A model generated the notes under the pieces. That model did no database searches. It saw only the letters and a program-made list of their open reading frames with translations, and was not told where the DNA came from. A DNA stretch of 20,485 nt, taken from Flammeovirgaceae bacterium UBA4659. GTDB lineage: Bacteria > Bacteroidota > Bacteroidia > Cytophagales > Cyclobacteriaceae. Position numbers and translations under genes: made by a program. Location of the stretch: NCBI GenBank assembly GCA_002405445.1, contig DHLV01000026.1, forward strand, positions 1 to 20,485, in the 5' to 3' direction. Of the stretch, positions 8,337 through 16,396 are shown piece after piece; the stretch's first letter is position 1, and every line of letters starts with the position of its first letter.

Positions 8337-9137
8337 CTATGCCACAATAATTTCATCGCCTTCGAATATTTCATGATGGTCAACAGCAATAACATTTTGC
8401 CCAAAGTAGATTTTATTTTCATTTTTTCGATAAGAGGCCAGCGTAGCCAAAGGTTCCTTACCTGCGATGCCGGTGTTTTGATCGATGGTAGTGAGTACGC
8501 AACGCGAACACGGTTTGACGGCAACGAATCGATTTTGACCTATTGAAAAATTACTCCACTTGTCTTCTTCATACGGATTGCCACCGGTGAAAACAAAATT
8601 TGGACGAAACCGATCCATAGGGAGGCGTTCCGTCAGTCGCTGGTTTAAATCATCCAGCGAACTTTGTCCGATGATCAAATAAGGGTAACCATCAGCCAGG
8701 CTTACATGATCGTTGCCCACACGGTATTGTGCATCTACCGGTCGGGCATTTTTTTCTGGAAACTGAACCAACCGACACGAAATGCCCAAGTGTTGGCTAA
8801 ACCAGGTGCTCCATGCTTCGTCTGCTTGGTATACCGAAACGGCATCATCCCAAATTTTGCATTCGATGGGTTGGGGTAAAAGGTGGTGATTGAATGGCAG
8901 CACAATTGAATCGGTGCGGTGTGTGATCAGAAATCCCTGTGGTTGTAACGATAGGCGAAACAAGGCCATTTGCGGGTATCTACGTTGGGTGATAAAATTA
9001 TTTTCGTCATCTACCAACATCCAACGCCTGTCGTATTGAAGCCCTTTCTGCATCACTTTTGTGGCTGCAACGCGAATGCCGCCCATCGATTTGATCGGGT
9101 AAACCCATATTTCAGTCAACTGCAGTTTGCGCGCCAC
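8337..9137 (-). CDS. MOSC-domain protein (mARC/YcbX-like)
   Basis: A 266-residue protein. The N-terminal MOSC beta-barrel domain covers roughly 1-120 (LTEIWVYPIKSMGGI, GLQYDRRWMLVD, ITQRRYPQMA). The MOSC domain follows (YLIIGQSSLDDLN, DRFRPNFVFTGGNPYEED, FVAVKPCSRCVLTTID), with the conserved Cys of PCSRC that typically ligates molybdenum. Relatives reduce N-hydroxylated compounds or handle molybdenum cofactor sulfur; the substrate cannot be read here. It is predicted cytoplasmic, with no signal peptide. The start is a GTG at 9135-9137, since WVYPIK must lie close to the N-terminus. It heads a - strand series with sco (55 bases later) and the cytochrome gene, possibly one operon. Confidence 0.88.
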   Translation of the reverse strand: MARKLQLTEIWVYPIKSMGGIRVAATKVMQKGLQYDRRWMLVDDENNFITQRRYPQMALFRLSLQPQGFLITHRTDSIVLPFNHHLLPQPIECKIWDDAVSVYQADEAWSTWFSQHLGISCRLVQFPEKNARPVDAQYRVGNDHVSLADGYPYLIIGQSSLDDLNQRLTERLPMDRFRPNFVFTGGNPYEEDKWSNFSIGQNRFVAVKPCSRCVLTTIDQNTGIAGKEPLATLASYRKNENKIYFGQNVIAVDHHEIFEGDEIIVA

Positions 9138-9181
9138 CGGTATATGTATTTTTGTGCTAACTTAGTCAATAAACCTGTGGC

Positions 9182-9224
9182 GATTGCTGTGGTGCTCTAC
9201 GGCTGCGTGCCACACGTGGCAATC
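9182..9224 (-). terminator. Hairpin after dnaA, possible terminator
   Basis: GATTGCTGTGG (9182-9192) pairs with CCACA (9210-9214) and GCAATC (9219-9224), with a 4-base bulge. The structure lies 43 bases past the dnaA stop, between dnaA and the MOSC gene. Only a short T-run follows on the - strand, so termination is uncertain. No coding sequence is seen in the gap 9138-9266. Confidence 0.35.
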
Positions 9225-9266
9225 AGGGTTTTGCTATCGAACAACCCACCACGAGGGCGCAGGCAT

Positions 9267-10706
9267 TTAAGCAGAAATTCTAGACTTGAACTTCTTTGTC
9301 AGCTCCTCGATGCTGTTTTTAAAATTCGCATCAGTTTTCATCATATCCTCCACCGATTCGAGGGCGTGGATCACCGTGCTATGGTCGCGGCCGCCAAAAT
9401 TATCGCCAATAAGGGCAAGCGTGAGTTGTGTAAAGCGTTTGCAGAAATACATGGCAGTTTGGCGCGGTATCACAATTTCACGCTTTTTCACCTTACCCTT
9501 CATTGCCTCCAACTCCACTTTGAAATAGTCTGCCACAGTTTTTTGAATGAAGTCTACGCTCACATCCGTCTGAATTTCTTTTACAATATTTTTCAGTACT
9601 TCTTTGGCGAGTTCTAAATCGATTTCTTTCTTCAGTAATGTGGCGTGGAACAGAAGCGAATTCAGCACGCCTTCCATGTCTCGCAGGTTCGTATCTACAC
9701 TGTAAGCCAAATATTCTGCAACCTCTTTCGGTATGTCGATGCCATCTGACTGCATTTTTTTGTTGATGATGGCCAACTTGGTTTCAAAGTCGGGTTCTTG
9801 CAGATCAGCTGTTAATCCCCACTTGAAGCGCGACAGTAGCCGCTCCTGGAATCCCTTCATATCACGGGGCGGGCAATCGCTTGTCATGATAATCTGCTTG
9901 CCCGATTGATGCAATTGGTTAAAGATGTGAAAGAAAATCTCTTGCGTTTTTTCGCGGCCTGCCAAAAACTGCACATCATCCAAAATCAATAAGTCTACCT
10001 GTAAATAAAAATTTTGGAAGTCCTGCATTTTGTTGTTCTGCAGCGCGTTCAAAAATTGACTGGTAAAATCGTTTTGATCTACATACAACACAATTTTGTG
10101 CGGTAGGCTTTTTTTGATTTCGTTGCCGATGGCTTGCACCAGGTGCGTTTTGCCCACGCCTACGCCTCCATACAGCATCAGCGGATTGAATGAAGTGACC
10201 CCCGGTTTTTTCGACACAGCCAGTCCGGCCGATCGCGCCAGACGATTGCAGTCGCCCTCAATAAAATTGTCGAAAGTATAGTTAGGGTTGAGTCTTGAAT
10301 TGACTGTTTGCGGATTCAGCGCACGGAAACTGAAAGGGGAATACACATCGCTGCCGTTCACGGGTTGTACGCTTCCGTTTCTGTTGGGTCCGTTGCCGTT
10401 GGGGTAGTTTACCATCACGGGCGGGCTTTGTTTGTTGCCGCTGTCAACCACTACAGAGTATTCCAACCTTCCCCCTTTGCCCAGCACGTGGTGAACGGCT
10501 TTTTTCAACACCGGTACATAGTGTTCTTCCAGCCACTCGTAAAAAAACTGAGAGGGCACTTGTATTGTCAGCACTTCACCATCGGCACGTAAAGGAATGA
10601 TCCGTTTAACCCACGTTTCAAAACTGTGTTCATCCACCTCAGGCTTGATAATCGCCAAACAGTCATTCCAAATGGTGGTGGAGTCTACTGATGCAACGGA
10701 GTTCAA
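9267..10706 (-). CDS. dnaA: Chromosomal replication initiator protein DnaA
   Basis: It binds DnaA boxes at oriC and opens the duplex. All four domains are present: domain I (TIWNDCLAIIKPEVDEHSFETW, then VPSQFFYEWLEEHY), an Asn/Pro/Gly-rich linker domain II, the AAA+ domain with Walker A GGVGVGKTH (Lys186) and Walker B LLILDDVQF (about 239-247), and domain IV ending in the DNA-binding signature GGRDHSTVIHA (about 438-448). There is no ATG near the N-terminus. The frame is open to a TTG at 10748, but that codon lies inside the probable -7 box, so TTG at 10706 (479 residues) is preferred. No DnaA-box cluster is seen in either flank, so oriC is probably elsewhere. The neighbours are not the usual dnaN. 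Confidence 0.96.
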   Translation of the reverse strand: MNSVASVDSTTIWNDCLAIIKPEVDEHSFETWVKRIIPLRADGEVLTIQVPSQFFYEWLEEHYVPVLKKAVHHVLGKGGRLEYSVVVDSGNKQSPPVMVNYPNGNGPNRNGSVQPVNGSDVYSPFSFRALNPQTVNSRLNPNYTFDNFIEGDCNRLARSAGLAVSKKPGVTSFNPLMLYGGVGVGKTHLVQAIGNEIKKSLPHKIVLYVDQNDFTSQFLNALQNNKMQDFQNFYLQVDLLILDDVQFLAGREKTQEIFFHIFNQLHQSGKQIIMTSDCPPRDMKGFQERLLSRFKWGLTADLQEPDFETKLAIINKKMQSDGIDIPKEVAEYLAYSVDTNLRDMEGVLNSLLFHATLLKKEIDLELAKEVLKNIVKEIQTDVSVDFIQKTVADYFKVELEAMKGKVKKREIVIPRQTAMYFCKRFTQLTLALIGDNFGGRDHSTVIHALESVEDMMKTDANFKNSIEELTKKFKSRISA

Positions 10707-10745
10707 GGGATTCGGATTTTTTATTTGATTTTTTTCGCGGGGAGA

Positions 10746-10774
10746 CAAAGGTGAAAAAAAAATCGGATATCAAA
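10746..10774 (-). promoter_or_regulatory. dnaA promoter (-33 and -7)
   Basis: On the - strand TTTG (10771-10774) is followed after 17 bases by CACCTTTG (10746-10753). This is one base off the Bacteroidota TAnnTTTG -7 box, at acceptable spacing. Transcription would start near 10740, leaving about 35 bases before TTG 10706. The rest of the 10707-10978 gap is AT-rich and shows no gene. Confidence 0.55.
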
Positions 10775-10924
10775 AGAGAAGAAAAATTTTTTTTAGCTTG
10801 ACTTTTTGAAAAAAAGATTGGGTACGTTTTTTAGATGATAAATCGATCCAAACAGGGAAAAATGCGAATGAAGCCGGCTAAAAAATCAAATCCAGGTGAA
10901 CGGTGCGCACACCGGCAGTAATGA

Positions 10925-10955
10925 TTTGAAAGTTCGTCCATAAATTCCATCTTTA
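10925..10955 (+). promoter_or_regulatory. Weak candidate promoter of the mutase gene
   Basis: TTTG at 10925-10928, then 19 bases, then CATCTTTA (10948-10955), which matches TAnnTTTG at four of six fixed positions. The ATG is 24 bases downstream of this box. The spacing fits; the -7 match is poor. Confidence 0.28.
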
Positions 10956-10978
10956 GCGCCACTTCGAAACAGTATACT

Positions 10979-13900
10979 ATGCTCAGTCAACCCGGATGGC
11001 GGGATGTTTTCGCTCCGCAAACGCTCGAAAAATGGATTGAGGCCGCCCGGCAGGAGCTGAATGGCAGCCAGCCTTTTGAACAATTGACCCAATCAATCGG
11101 TGGTTTGTCGATCAAACCGTACTACACCAAAGACGATATTCTAAAGGCTATTTTTCCAGTGCTGCCCACCGCGCAAAAATCGTTTTTGGGTGCACGTAGT
11201 TGGCATAACCTGCCCGAGGTGGTAGTGAAGGATGCCAAAAAAGCAAATTCGGATGCCCTCTACCACCTGCAGCACGGTGCAGATGGGGTTTTATTTGATA
11301 TACAGGATGCCGCCGTGCCACCGCATATTCTGTTACAGGGCATTGAGCTCAATTTTTGCGAGATCAGCTTCCGGTTACCGCAAAGTGCCGCTGGTTTTTT
11401 GCAACTCTTCAGCGAATTTGCATCAGCGCAGTTTGATGTTTCAACAATTTTTGGCAGCGTTTTTTGGAAGGATCGCATCGATATTTCTGTAGCCGCCAAA
11501 ATTGCGTGGCCTGATTTTCGCGCGTGCGGTATAATTGTTGAGCCGAATGAAAACGTGGTCGAAGAAGTGCGCAATGCGGTTACAGTTGCAAAAAAAACAA
11601 TCGGTAGCCTGGTGGAAGTTGGTGTTTGCGAAAGCGATGCAAAGCAGCGGATTGCTTTTTCAGTTTCTACTCAGGCCAACCTTTTTGTTTCTATTGCCAA
11701 GCTCAAAACACTGCGCGCAACCAGTCCGTCAACCCGCATTCACGCCAGCAGCCAACGATTTGTAAATGACAGGTATCAACCCCATGGCAATTTGATTTAC
11801 TCCACTTATGCTGCCATCGGTGCGGTATTGGGGGGCTGCGACAGCTTGACCATCGTGCCAGAAGATCCTGCTCAATCAACCATGCAAAGCATGGCACGCA
11901 ATGTGTCCTCCATCTTGCGAGAGGAGTCTTTCCTTAATAAAGTGGCTGATCCACTGGCGGGATCTTATCTTGTCGATGCACTGGTGGCTCAAATGGCCAC
12001 CGCAGCGGGCGATAGGATCGACCAATCGATGTCTGACAACCAACCATCACCTGCACACAATTGGCTCACCGCAGAAAAAATTGATGTGAAAACACAGTTT
12101 TCGCCAGTGGACATTGTGCATGCATTGGCAAACGATTACCAGGCGGGTGTGCCACCCTTTTTGCGTGGACCGTACGCCACCATGTATACAGTGCGACCAT
12201 GGACGATTCGCCAGTATGCCGGATTCTCAACTGCTAGAGATTCCAACGCATTTTACAGAAGAAATCTTGCGGCCGGACAAAAAGGATTATCTGTGGCATT
12301 TGACCTGGCCACACACCGCGGGTATGATTCCGATCATCCGCGTGTGAAGGGCGATGTGGGCAAAGCCGGAGTTGCCATCGATTCGGTGCTCGATATGAAA
12401 ATTCTCTTCGACCAAATTCCGTTGGATAAAATGTCTGTATCCATGACGATGAACGGAGCGGTGATACCCATTATGGCATTTTACATTGTGGCGGCCGAAG
12501 AGCAGGGAGTTGCACCGCAGCAACTCAGTGGCACCATCCAAAACGATATTCTCAAGGAGTTTATGGTGCGCAATACCTACATCTATCCCCCGGCCCACTC
12601 CATGCGCATCGTAGCCGATATTTTTGAATATTGCTCCAAGTATATGCCCAAGTTCAACAGCATCAGCATCAGTGGCTACCACATGCACGAAGCGGGCGCA
12701 CCTGCACATATAGAACTTGCATATACATTGGCAGATGGGTTAGAATACATCCGTGCGGGCGTTAAGGCGGGTATTGCCATCGATGACTTTGCACCACGCC
12801 TTTCCTTTTTTTGGGGCATTGGCATGAATTTTTTTATGGAAGTAGCCAAGATGCGCGCAGGCCGCATGTTGTGGGCAAAGATGGTGCAATCCTTCAACCC
12901 CCAAAATCCTAAGTCGATGGCCTTGCGCACCCATTGCCAAACTTCCGGGTGGAGCTTAACGGAACAAGACCCTTACAACAACGTAACCCGCACGTGTATA
13001 GAAGCATTGGCCGCAGCGTTGGGGGGCACGCAATCGCTGCACACCAACTCATTGGATGAAGCCATTGCCTTGCCTACCGATTTTTCGGCACGCATTGCCC
13101 GCAACACGCAAATCTATTTGCAGAAAGAAACGGGTATCACGCACGTGGTGGACCCCTTGGGCGGCTCCTATTATGTGGAGTACTTAACCGAGCAATTGAT
13201 AGAAAAAGCGTGGGCGCTGATAGAAGAAGTTGAAAATATGGGCGGCATTGCCAAAGCCATTGAAAGCGGTTTGCCAAAGTTGCGCATTGAAGAAGCCGCA
13301 GCAGCCAAACAGGCTCGTATTGACTCGGGCAAAGATGTGATTGTAGGTGTCAATCGCTATACCACCAACGAAAAACCCGATTTTGATATTTTGGACATCG
13401 ACAATACTGCCGTGCGCGAAGAGCAAATTGCACGCTTACAGCAGTTGAAGAAAGAGCGCAACACAGAAGCCGTGAGCCAGGCACTGGCCGCCATCGAACA
13501 TGCCGCGGCCACTGGCAAGGGCAATTTGTTGGAATTGGCGGTAGTGGCGGCACGCGCACGGGCCACGTTGGGCGAAATTTCAATGGCGATGGAAAAATCT
13601 TTTGGACGTTACAAAGCAACTATCCAATCAATTTCGGGTGTATATTCTAGCGAGATGAAAAACGATGCAGTAGAGGAAGTACGTGCACTGTCCGACAAAT
13701 TTGCAGCACTAGATGGACGCAGGCCACGCATTTTGGTGGCCAAGATGGGGCAAGATGGCCACGACCGTGGCGCCAAAGTAATTGCGACCGGATTTGCCGA
13801 CTTAGGGTTTGATGTAGACATCGGTCCGTTGTTTCAAACCCCCGAAGAAGTAGCCAAACAAGCGGCCGAAAATGATGTGCACGTGGTGGGTGCCAGCAGC

Positions 13901-14107
13901 TTGGCCGCAGGGCATAAAACATTAGTGCCCGAATTGATTGCTGCCCTAAAAGAAATTGGCCGGCCCGATATTTTAGTAGTGGCAGGTGGGGTTATTCCCG
14001 AAAAAGACTACGATTTTTTAGTTCAGTGTGGTGTGAGTGGCATTTTTGGACCAGGCACGCCCGTAACACAAGCAGCGAAAGAGATACTGGAAAAACTTCT
14101 TTTATAA
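10979..14107 (+). CDS. Fused methylmalonyl-CoA mutase (MutA-like barrel plus MutB)
   Basis: It interconverts succinyl-CoA and (R)-methylmalonyl-CoA using adenosylcobalamin, linking propionate metabolism to the TCA cycle. Residues 1 to about 345 match the small subunit barrel ([52 protein letters not shown]), but without that subunit's own B12 domain. A short linker (about 346-360) leads to [11 protein letters not shown] and then the complete large subunit: [27 protein letters not shown] (393-418), the active-site His in [10 protein letters not shown] (H568), and the C-terminal B12 domain with DGHDRGA (lower-ligand His H928), GASSLAAGH and VAGGVIP. The two subunits are normally separate genes of about 620-700 residues; here one 1042-residue chain carries both. 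The ATG at 10979 begins at the usual small-subunit N-terminus. The gene stands alone, divergent from dnaA. Confidence 0.92.
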   Translation: MLSQPGWRDVFAPQTLEKWIEAARQELNGSQPFEQLTQSIGGLSIKPYYTKDDILKAIFPVLPTAQKSFLGARSWHNLPEVVVKDAKKANSDALYHLQHGADGVLFDIQDAAVPPHILLQGIELNFCEISFRLPQSAAGFLQLFSEFASAQFDVSTIFGSVFWKDRIDISVAAKIAWPDFRACGIIVEPNENVVEEVRNAVTVAKKTIGSLVEVGVCESDAKQRIAFSVSTQANLFVSIAKLKTLRATSPSTRIHASSQRFVNDRYQPHGNLIYSTYAAIGAVLGGCDSLTIVPEDPAQSTMQSMARNVSSILREESFLNKVADPLAGSYLVDALVAQMATAAGDRIDQSMSDNQPSPAHNWLTAEKIDVKTQFSPVDIVHALANDYQAGVPPFLRGPYATMYTVRPWTIRQYAGFSTARDSNAFYRRNLAAGQKGLSVAFDLATHRGYDSDHPRVKGDVGKAGVAIDSVLDMKILFDQIPLDKMSVSMTMNGAVIPIMAFYIVAAEEQGVAPQQLSGTIQNDILKEFMVRNTYIYPPAHSMRIVADIFEYCSKYMPKFNSISISGYHMHEAGAPAHIELAYTLADGLEYIRAGVKAGIAIDDFAPRLSFFWGIGMNFFMEVAKMRAGRMLWAKMVQSFNPQNPKSMALRTHCQTSGWSLTEQDPYNNVTRTCIEALAAALGGTQSLHTNSLDEAIALPTDFSARIARNTQIYLQKETGITHVVDPLGGSYYVEYLTEQLIEKAWALIEEVENMGGIAKAIESGLPKLRIEEAAAAKQARIDSGKDVIVGVNRYTTNEKPDFDILDIDNTAVREEQIARLQQLKKERNTEAVSQALAAIEHAAATGKGNLLELAVVAARARATLGEISMAMEKSFGRYKATIQSISGVYSSEMKNDAVEEVRALSDKFAALDGRRPRILVAKMGQDGHDRGAKVIATGFADLGFDVDIGPLFQTPEEVAKQAAENDVHVVGASSLAAGHKTLVPELIAALKEIGRPDILVVAGGVIPEKDYDFLVQCGVSGIFGPGTPVTQAAKEILEKLLL

Positions 14108-14141
14108 TTTTGAAAAATAGCAATGGCAGTACCTGAACGTT

Positions 14142-14852
14142 CTACTCCCAATCGTCCCAGTTCAGCATCGCTCCAATTCTCATTTGGATGAAAAAATGAC
14201 CTAGCTGGTCAACAGGAGCATTTTGCAATTGGCCAAATGGTGTTCGCCATTCATACGGATACATAGCCCACATGTACCCTGCACGGAAGGAGCCGAATAA
14301 TGAACTTTCATGTTTGTAAAGGCGATTAATATCTAAACTCCAGCCGAAAACCAGTCCTTCTTGTGTGTGGCTAATGTCGGTGGCATTGCCCCCTTGGGTC
14401 AAAAAATTACTCAGGGTATTTGAGGTGGTATTGCGCGACAAGATGACTCGGTTATCGGTAAGACCTATTCCAACATACGGTGCCAAAGAAGTGTTTCCCC
14501 ATTCAAATACCCGGTAACCGAATTGCAAGGTAGTCAGGTTCGATTGCCGTTTTAAACTGAAAGCGTCATTTGATCTGGTCTGTAAGTTGAGCGACAAATC
14601 GCAACCAAAAAAAAATCGTTTGGCAGTGTAAGTAAAACCAAACCCCCAGAAAAACTGGGAGTTTGGAATGGAAGGGTAGCCCGTGCCGGCCAGAGTTTGA
14701 TTCAAGCCACTGCTTTGCGAAAATTGAAAGCTGGGCACAATACCGTAAAAGGTGATACTCTTTCTGATTTCTTGGATTTGCTGCTGATTGGGCTCTTGTG
14801 CCCGCCCGTGCGCGGCAAGTACAAGGCAAACAAAGAATGGTAACTGTTTCAT
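14142..14852 (-). CDS. Small outer-membrane beta-barrel protein, function unknown
   Basis: A 236-residue exported protein with signal peptide (KQLPFFVCLVLAAHGRAQ) and then a polar stretch EPNQQQIQEI. Repeated amphipathic strands follow, alternating aromatic and polar residues (FWGFGFTYTAKRFFFGCDLSLNL, LTTLQFGYRVFEWG, LAPYVGIGL, FGSFRAGYMWAMYPYEW, FFIQMRIGAMLNW). This is typical of 8- to 10-strand barrels such as the OmpA-like beta-barrel group of Bacteroidota. No enzyme motif is visible. ATG 14852 is used; a TTG three bases upstream is also in frame. It converges on the mutase gene with a 34-base gap that contains no clear terminator. Confidence 0.7.
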   Translation of the reverse strand: MKQLPFFVCLVLAAHGRAQEPNQQQIQEIRKSITFYGIVPSFQFSQSSGLNQTLAGTGYPSIPNSQFFWGFGFTYTAKRFFFGCDLSLNLQTRSNDAFSLKRQSNLTTLQFGYRVFEWGNTSLAPYVGIGLTDNRVILSRNTTSNTLSNFLTQGGNATDISHTQEGLVFGWSLDINRLYKHESSLFGSFRAGYMWAMYPYEWRTPFGQLQNAPVDQLGHFFIQMRIGAMLNWDDWE

Positions 14853-14965
14853 CAATTGATTTACTTAGCTATAACCACCCTTGTACTCCAGTTTTTATTA
14901 AGTCTGTTGCTTATCGCTCAGCTATATTTTATTTACCTTTTCGATCAACGAAGTTTCTTCTTGTG

Positions 14966-14986
14966 TGTTCTGTCGTATTAAGAACA
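14966..14986. promoter_or_regulatory. Inverted repeat, possible operator of the XRE regulator
   Basis: TGTTCT (14966-14971), nine bases, AGAACA (14981-14986). The arms are perfect and their centres lie 15 bases apart. It sits 20 bases before the -7 box of the XRE gene, a good place for autoregulation by a dimeric HTH protein. The half-site is short, so chance is possible. Confidence 0.35.
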
Positions 14987-15006
14987 GAAATTGCACCTTA
15001 GTTATC

Positions 15007-15014
15007 TAAATTTG
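15007..15014 (+). promoter_or_regulatory. -7 box of the XRE regulator gene
   Basis: TAAATTTG, a perfect TAnnTTTG, ends 4 bases before the ATG at 15019. This implies a leaderless or nearly leaderless mRNA. No -33 element is seen at normal spacing (a TTG at 14991 is too close). Confidence 0.5.
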
Positions 15015-15018
15015 TAGT

Positions 15019-15363
15019 ATGAAGACATTTTTGAAGAATTTAGGAACACAGATAAGGATTTTGAGAGCTGCGAAGGGGCTGACGCAGTCAAATGTCGCAA
15101 GCGAAATAAAAATCACCGCTTCGGCATTTGCCAAAATTGAGCGCGGAGAGAGTGACATTAGTATTTCTCGGATTGAAGCGATTGCCAACGTCTTCGGCCT
15201 AAACGCATCACAATTAATAAACCAAGCTGATTTATTATACAAGCCCAATGCTACTAGTTTGGCCAAAAACTACAATGAACTGGAACATATCCAAAATGAA
15301 GTAAATAAGCTGAGTAAAATGGTAGAATCTTTAACTGAGCGGGTAAGGAAGATTGAACGGTAA
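15019..15363 (+). CDS. XRE-family helix-turn-helix regulator
   Basis: A 114-residue cytoplasmic DNA-binding protein. Residues 8-66 form a Cro/CI-type HTH domain (LGTQIRILRAAKGLTQ, NVASEIKITASAFAKIERGE, SDISISRIEAIANVFGLNASQLI). Residues about 80-112 are a charged helix with a heptad-like pattern (LEHIQNEVNKLSKMVESLTERVRKIE), probably a dimerising coiled coil. It lies 106 bases upstream of the signal peptide of the TPR-CHAT gene on the same strand, and the open frame of that gene reaches back into its last codons, so the two may be co-transcribed. The inverted repeat at 14966-14986 may be its binding site. The regulated genes are not known. Confidence 0.9.
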   Translation: MKTFLKNLGTQIRILRAAKGLTQSNVASEIKITASAFAKIERGESDISISRIEAIANVFGLNASQLINQADLLYKPNATSLAKNYNELEHIQNEVNKLSKMVESLTERVRKIER

Positions 15364-15469
15364 GCAAACGGTTTTCGCGATGGAAGAAAGTGTCAAAAAA
15401 TACGTTTCGAATTGTAAGTTGATGGGTGTTGGCGAAAATCGCTACATTTATTTTCCCAAATTCAGGTGT

Positions 15470-16384
15470 ATGAAGAAAATTCTTTTTTTGCTGCTGCTTG
15501 CAGCGGTGTATTTTTCCGCTTCGGCACAAACCAAGTATGATAAAAACTGGGCTTTAATTGAGGCTACCTACCAAATCGGTGATTACAAAAAGGCGTTCTC
15601 TGCTTTAGAGAAATTTAAAAAGAAATCCTTTAAGAAATTAGGCAACAATAACCCCTATCTGACCCGCTATTACATGATGATTGCCAAGTGCGATCTTGCC
15701 TCGGGCATGTTTAAGGAGTTTGAGGCGAACCTCAAAACCGCCATCAGCACCAGCATTGCGGTAAACACTGAAAACAGCAAGAGCCATGGCTTGGTGCTGT
15801 TGGAAGCGGGTGAACTGTACACGCGAAATGGTTCGTGTAAGATTGCCATGCAGTACCTGACAGACGCAAAGGTGATCTTCACCAAAGGAGGTTTTTTTGG
15901 TGAAGATACAAAGGCACGTTGGGAGGTAGCACAAGCCGAGATGTTGACAGGCCAGGGTTTTTACCGGCAGGCTTCAGAGTTGTTGTTGGCGAATTCCGGC
16001 TATTTTGCCGGGCGGGCAGTAAAACAAGAAACGTACGTTGACGATAAGGGAAATTTAAAAAGCAGGAGACTGCCTGATGAAGAACTGGCTAAACGTTATG
16101 ATGACTATTGCCGCGCGCTCACCTCTTTGGGCCGCTGCTACGGTCGGCAGGGGAAATTGAGAAGCGCAGACTCTGCGTTTGGGTTTGTTACCTCGTGGGC
16201 AAATAGGAATTTAGGACAAACGAGCTTACCTTATGTGCGCAATCAATTCTATAACGCCAAAATGCTCAAAGAAAATGGAAACGAGACATTGCCGAAAGAC
16301 CTGGATCTCGGCAGAATGTTGAATAACCTGAAGAGCAAGCATAAGCCCTCGCATTTTCTGGCAGTAGAGATTTTTGAAGAATAA
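15470..16384 (+). CDS. Exported TPR protein, N-terminal part of an interrupted TPR-CHAT gene
   Basis: 304 residues from the ATG at 15470, where a clear signal peptide begins (MKKILFLLLLAAVYFSASAQ). The remainder is helical TPR-like sequence (NWALIEATYQIGDYKKAFSALEKF, YYMMIAKCDLASGMFKEFEANLKTAI, AGELYTRNGSCKIAMQYLTDA, AQAEMLTGQGFYRQASELLL, LGRCYGRQGKLRSADSAFGFV). It ends at TAA 16382-16384 after AVEIFEE. Without any frame shift the next codons read LKDLMKEGGPKYLNTKLEYEK and run into the downstream 1094-residue frame. The two parts therefore look like one 1403-codon gene with a premature stop at codon 305. The frame is open back to 15353, but those 39 residues before the signal peptide look non-coding. 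Confidence 0.82.
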   Translation: MKKILFLLLLAAVYFSASAQTKYDKNWALIEATYQIGDYKKAFSALEKFKKKSFKKLGNNNPYLTRYYMMIAKCDLASGMFKEFEANLKTAISTSIAVNTENSKSHGLVLLEAGELYTRNGSCKIAMQYLTDAKVIFTKGGFFGEDTKARWEVAQAEMLTGQGFYRQASELLLANSGYFAGRAVKQETYVDDKGNLKSRRLPDEELAKRYDDYCRALTSLGRCYGRQGKLRSADSAFGFVTSWANRNLGQTSLPYVRNQFYNAKMLKENGNETLPKDLDLGRMLNNLKSKHKPSHFLAVEIFEE

Positions 16385-16396
16385 CTAAAAGACCTG

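Noticed and set aside
8282..8524. N-terminal extension of the sco frame upstream of 8281
   Set aside because: It overlaps the C-terminal coding part of the MOSC gene in another frame, and the lipoprotein signal lies downstream of 8281.
8970..9617. 215-codon open frame on the + strand
   Set aside because: Lies antisense to the MOSC gene start and the dnaA end; composition is that of a reverse-strand shadow with no family motif.
9138..10978. Replication origin near dnaA
   Set aside because: No cluster of TTATCCACA-like DnaA boxes was found in either dnaA flank; AT-rich runs alone are not enough.
15353..15469. 39-residue extension before the TPR-CHAT signal peptide
   Set aside because: It would bury the signal peptide, overlaps the end of the XRE gene and has no family-like features; ATG 15470 is the better start.
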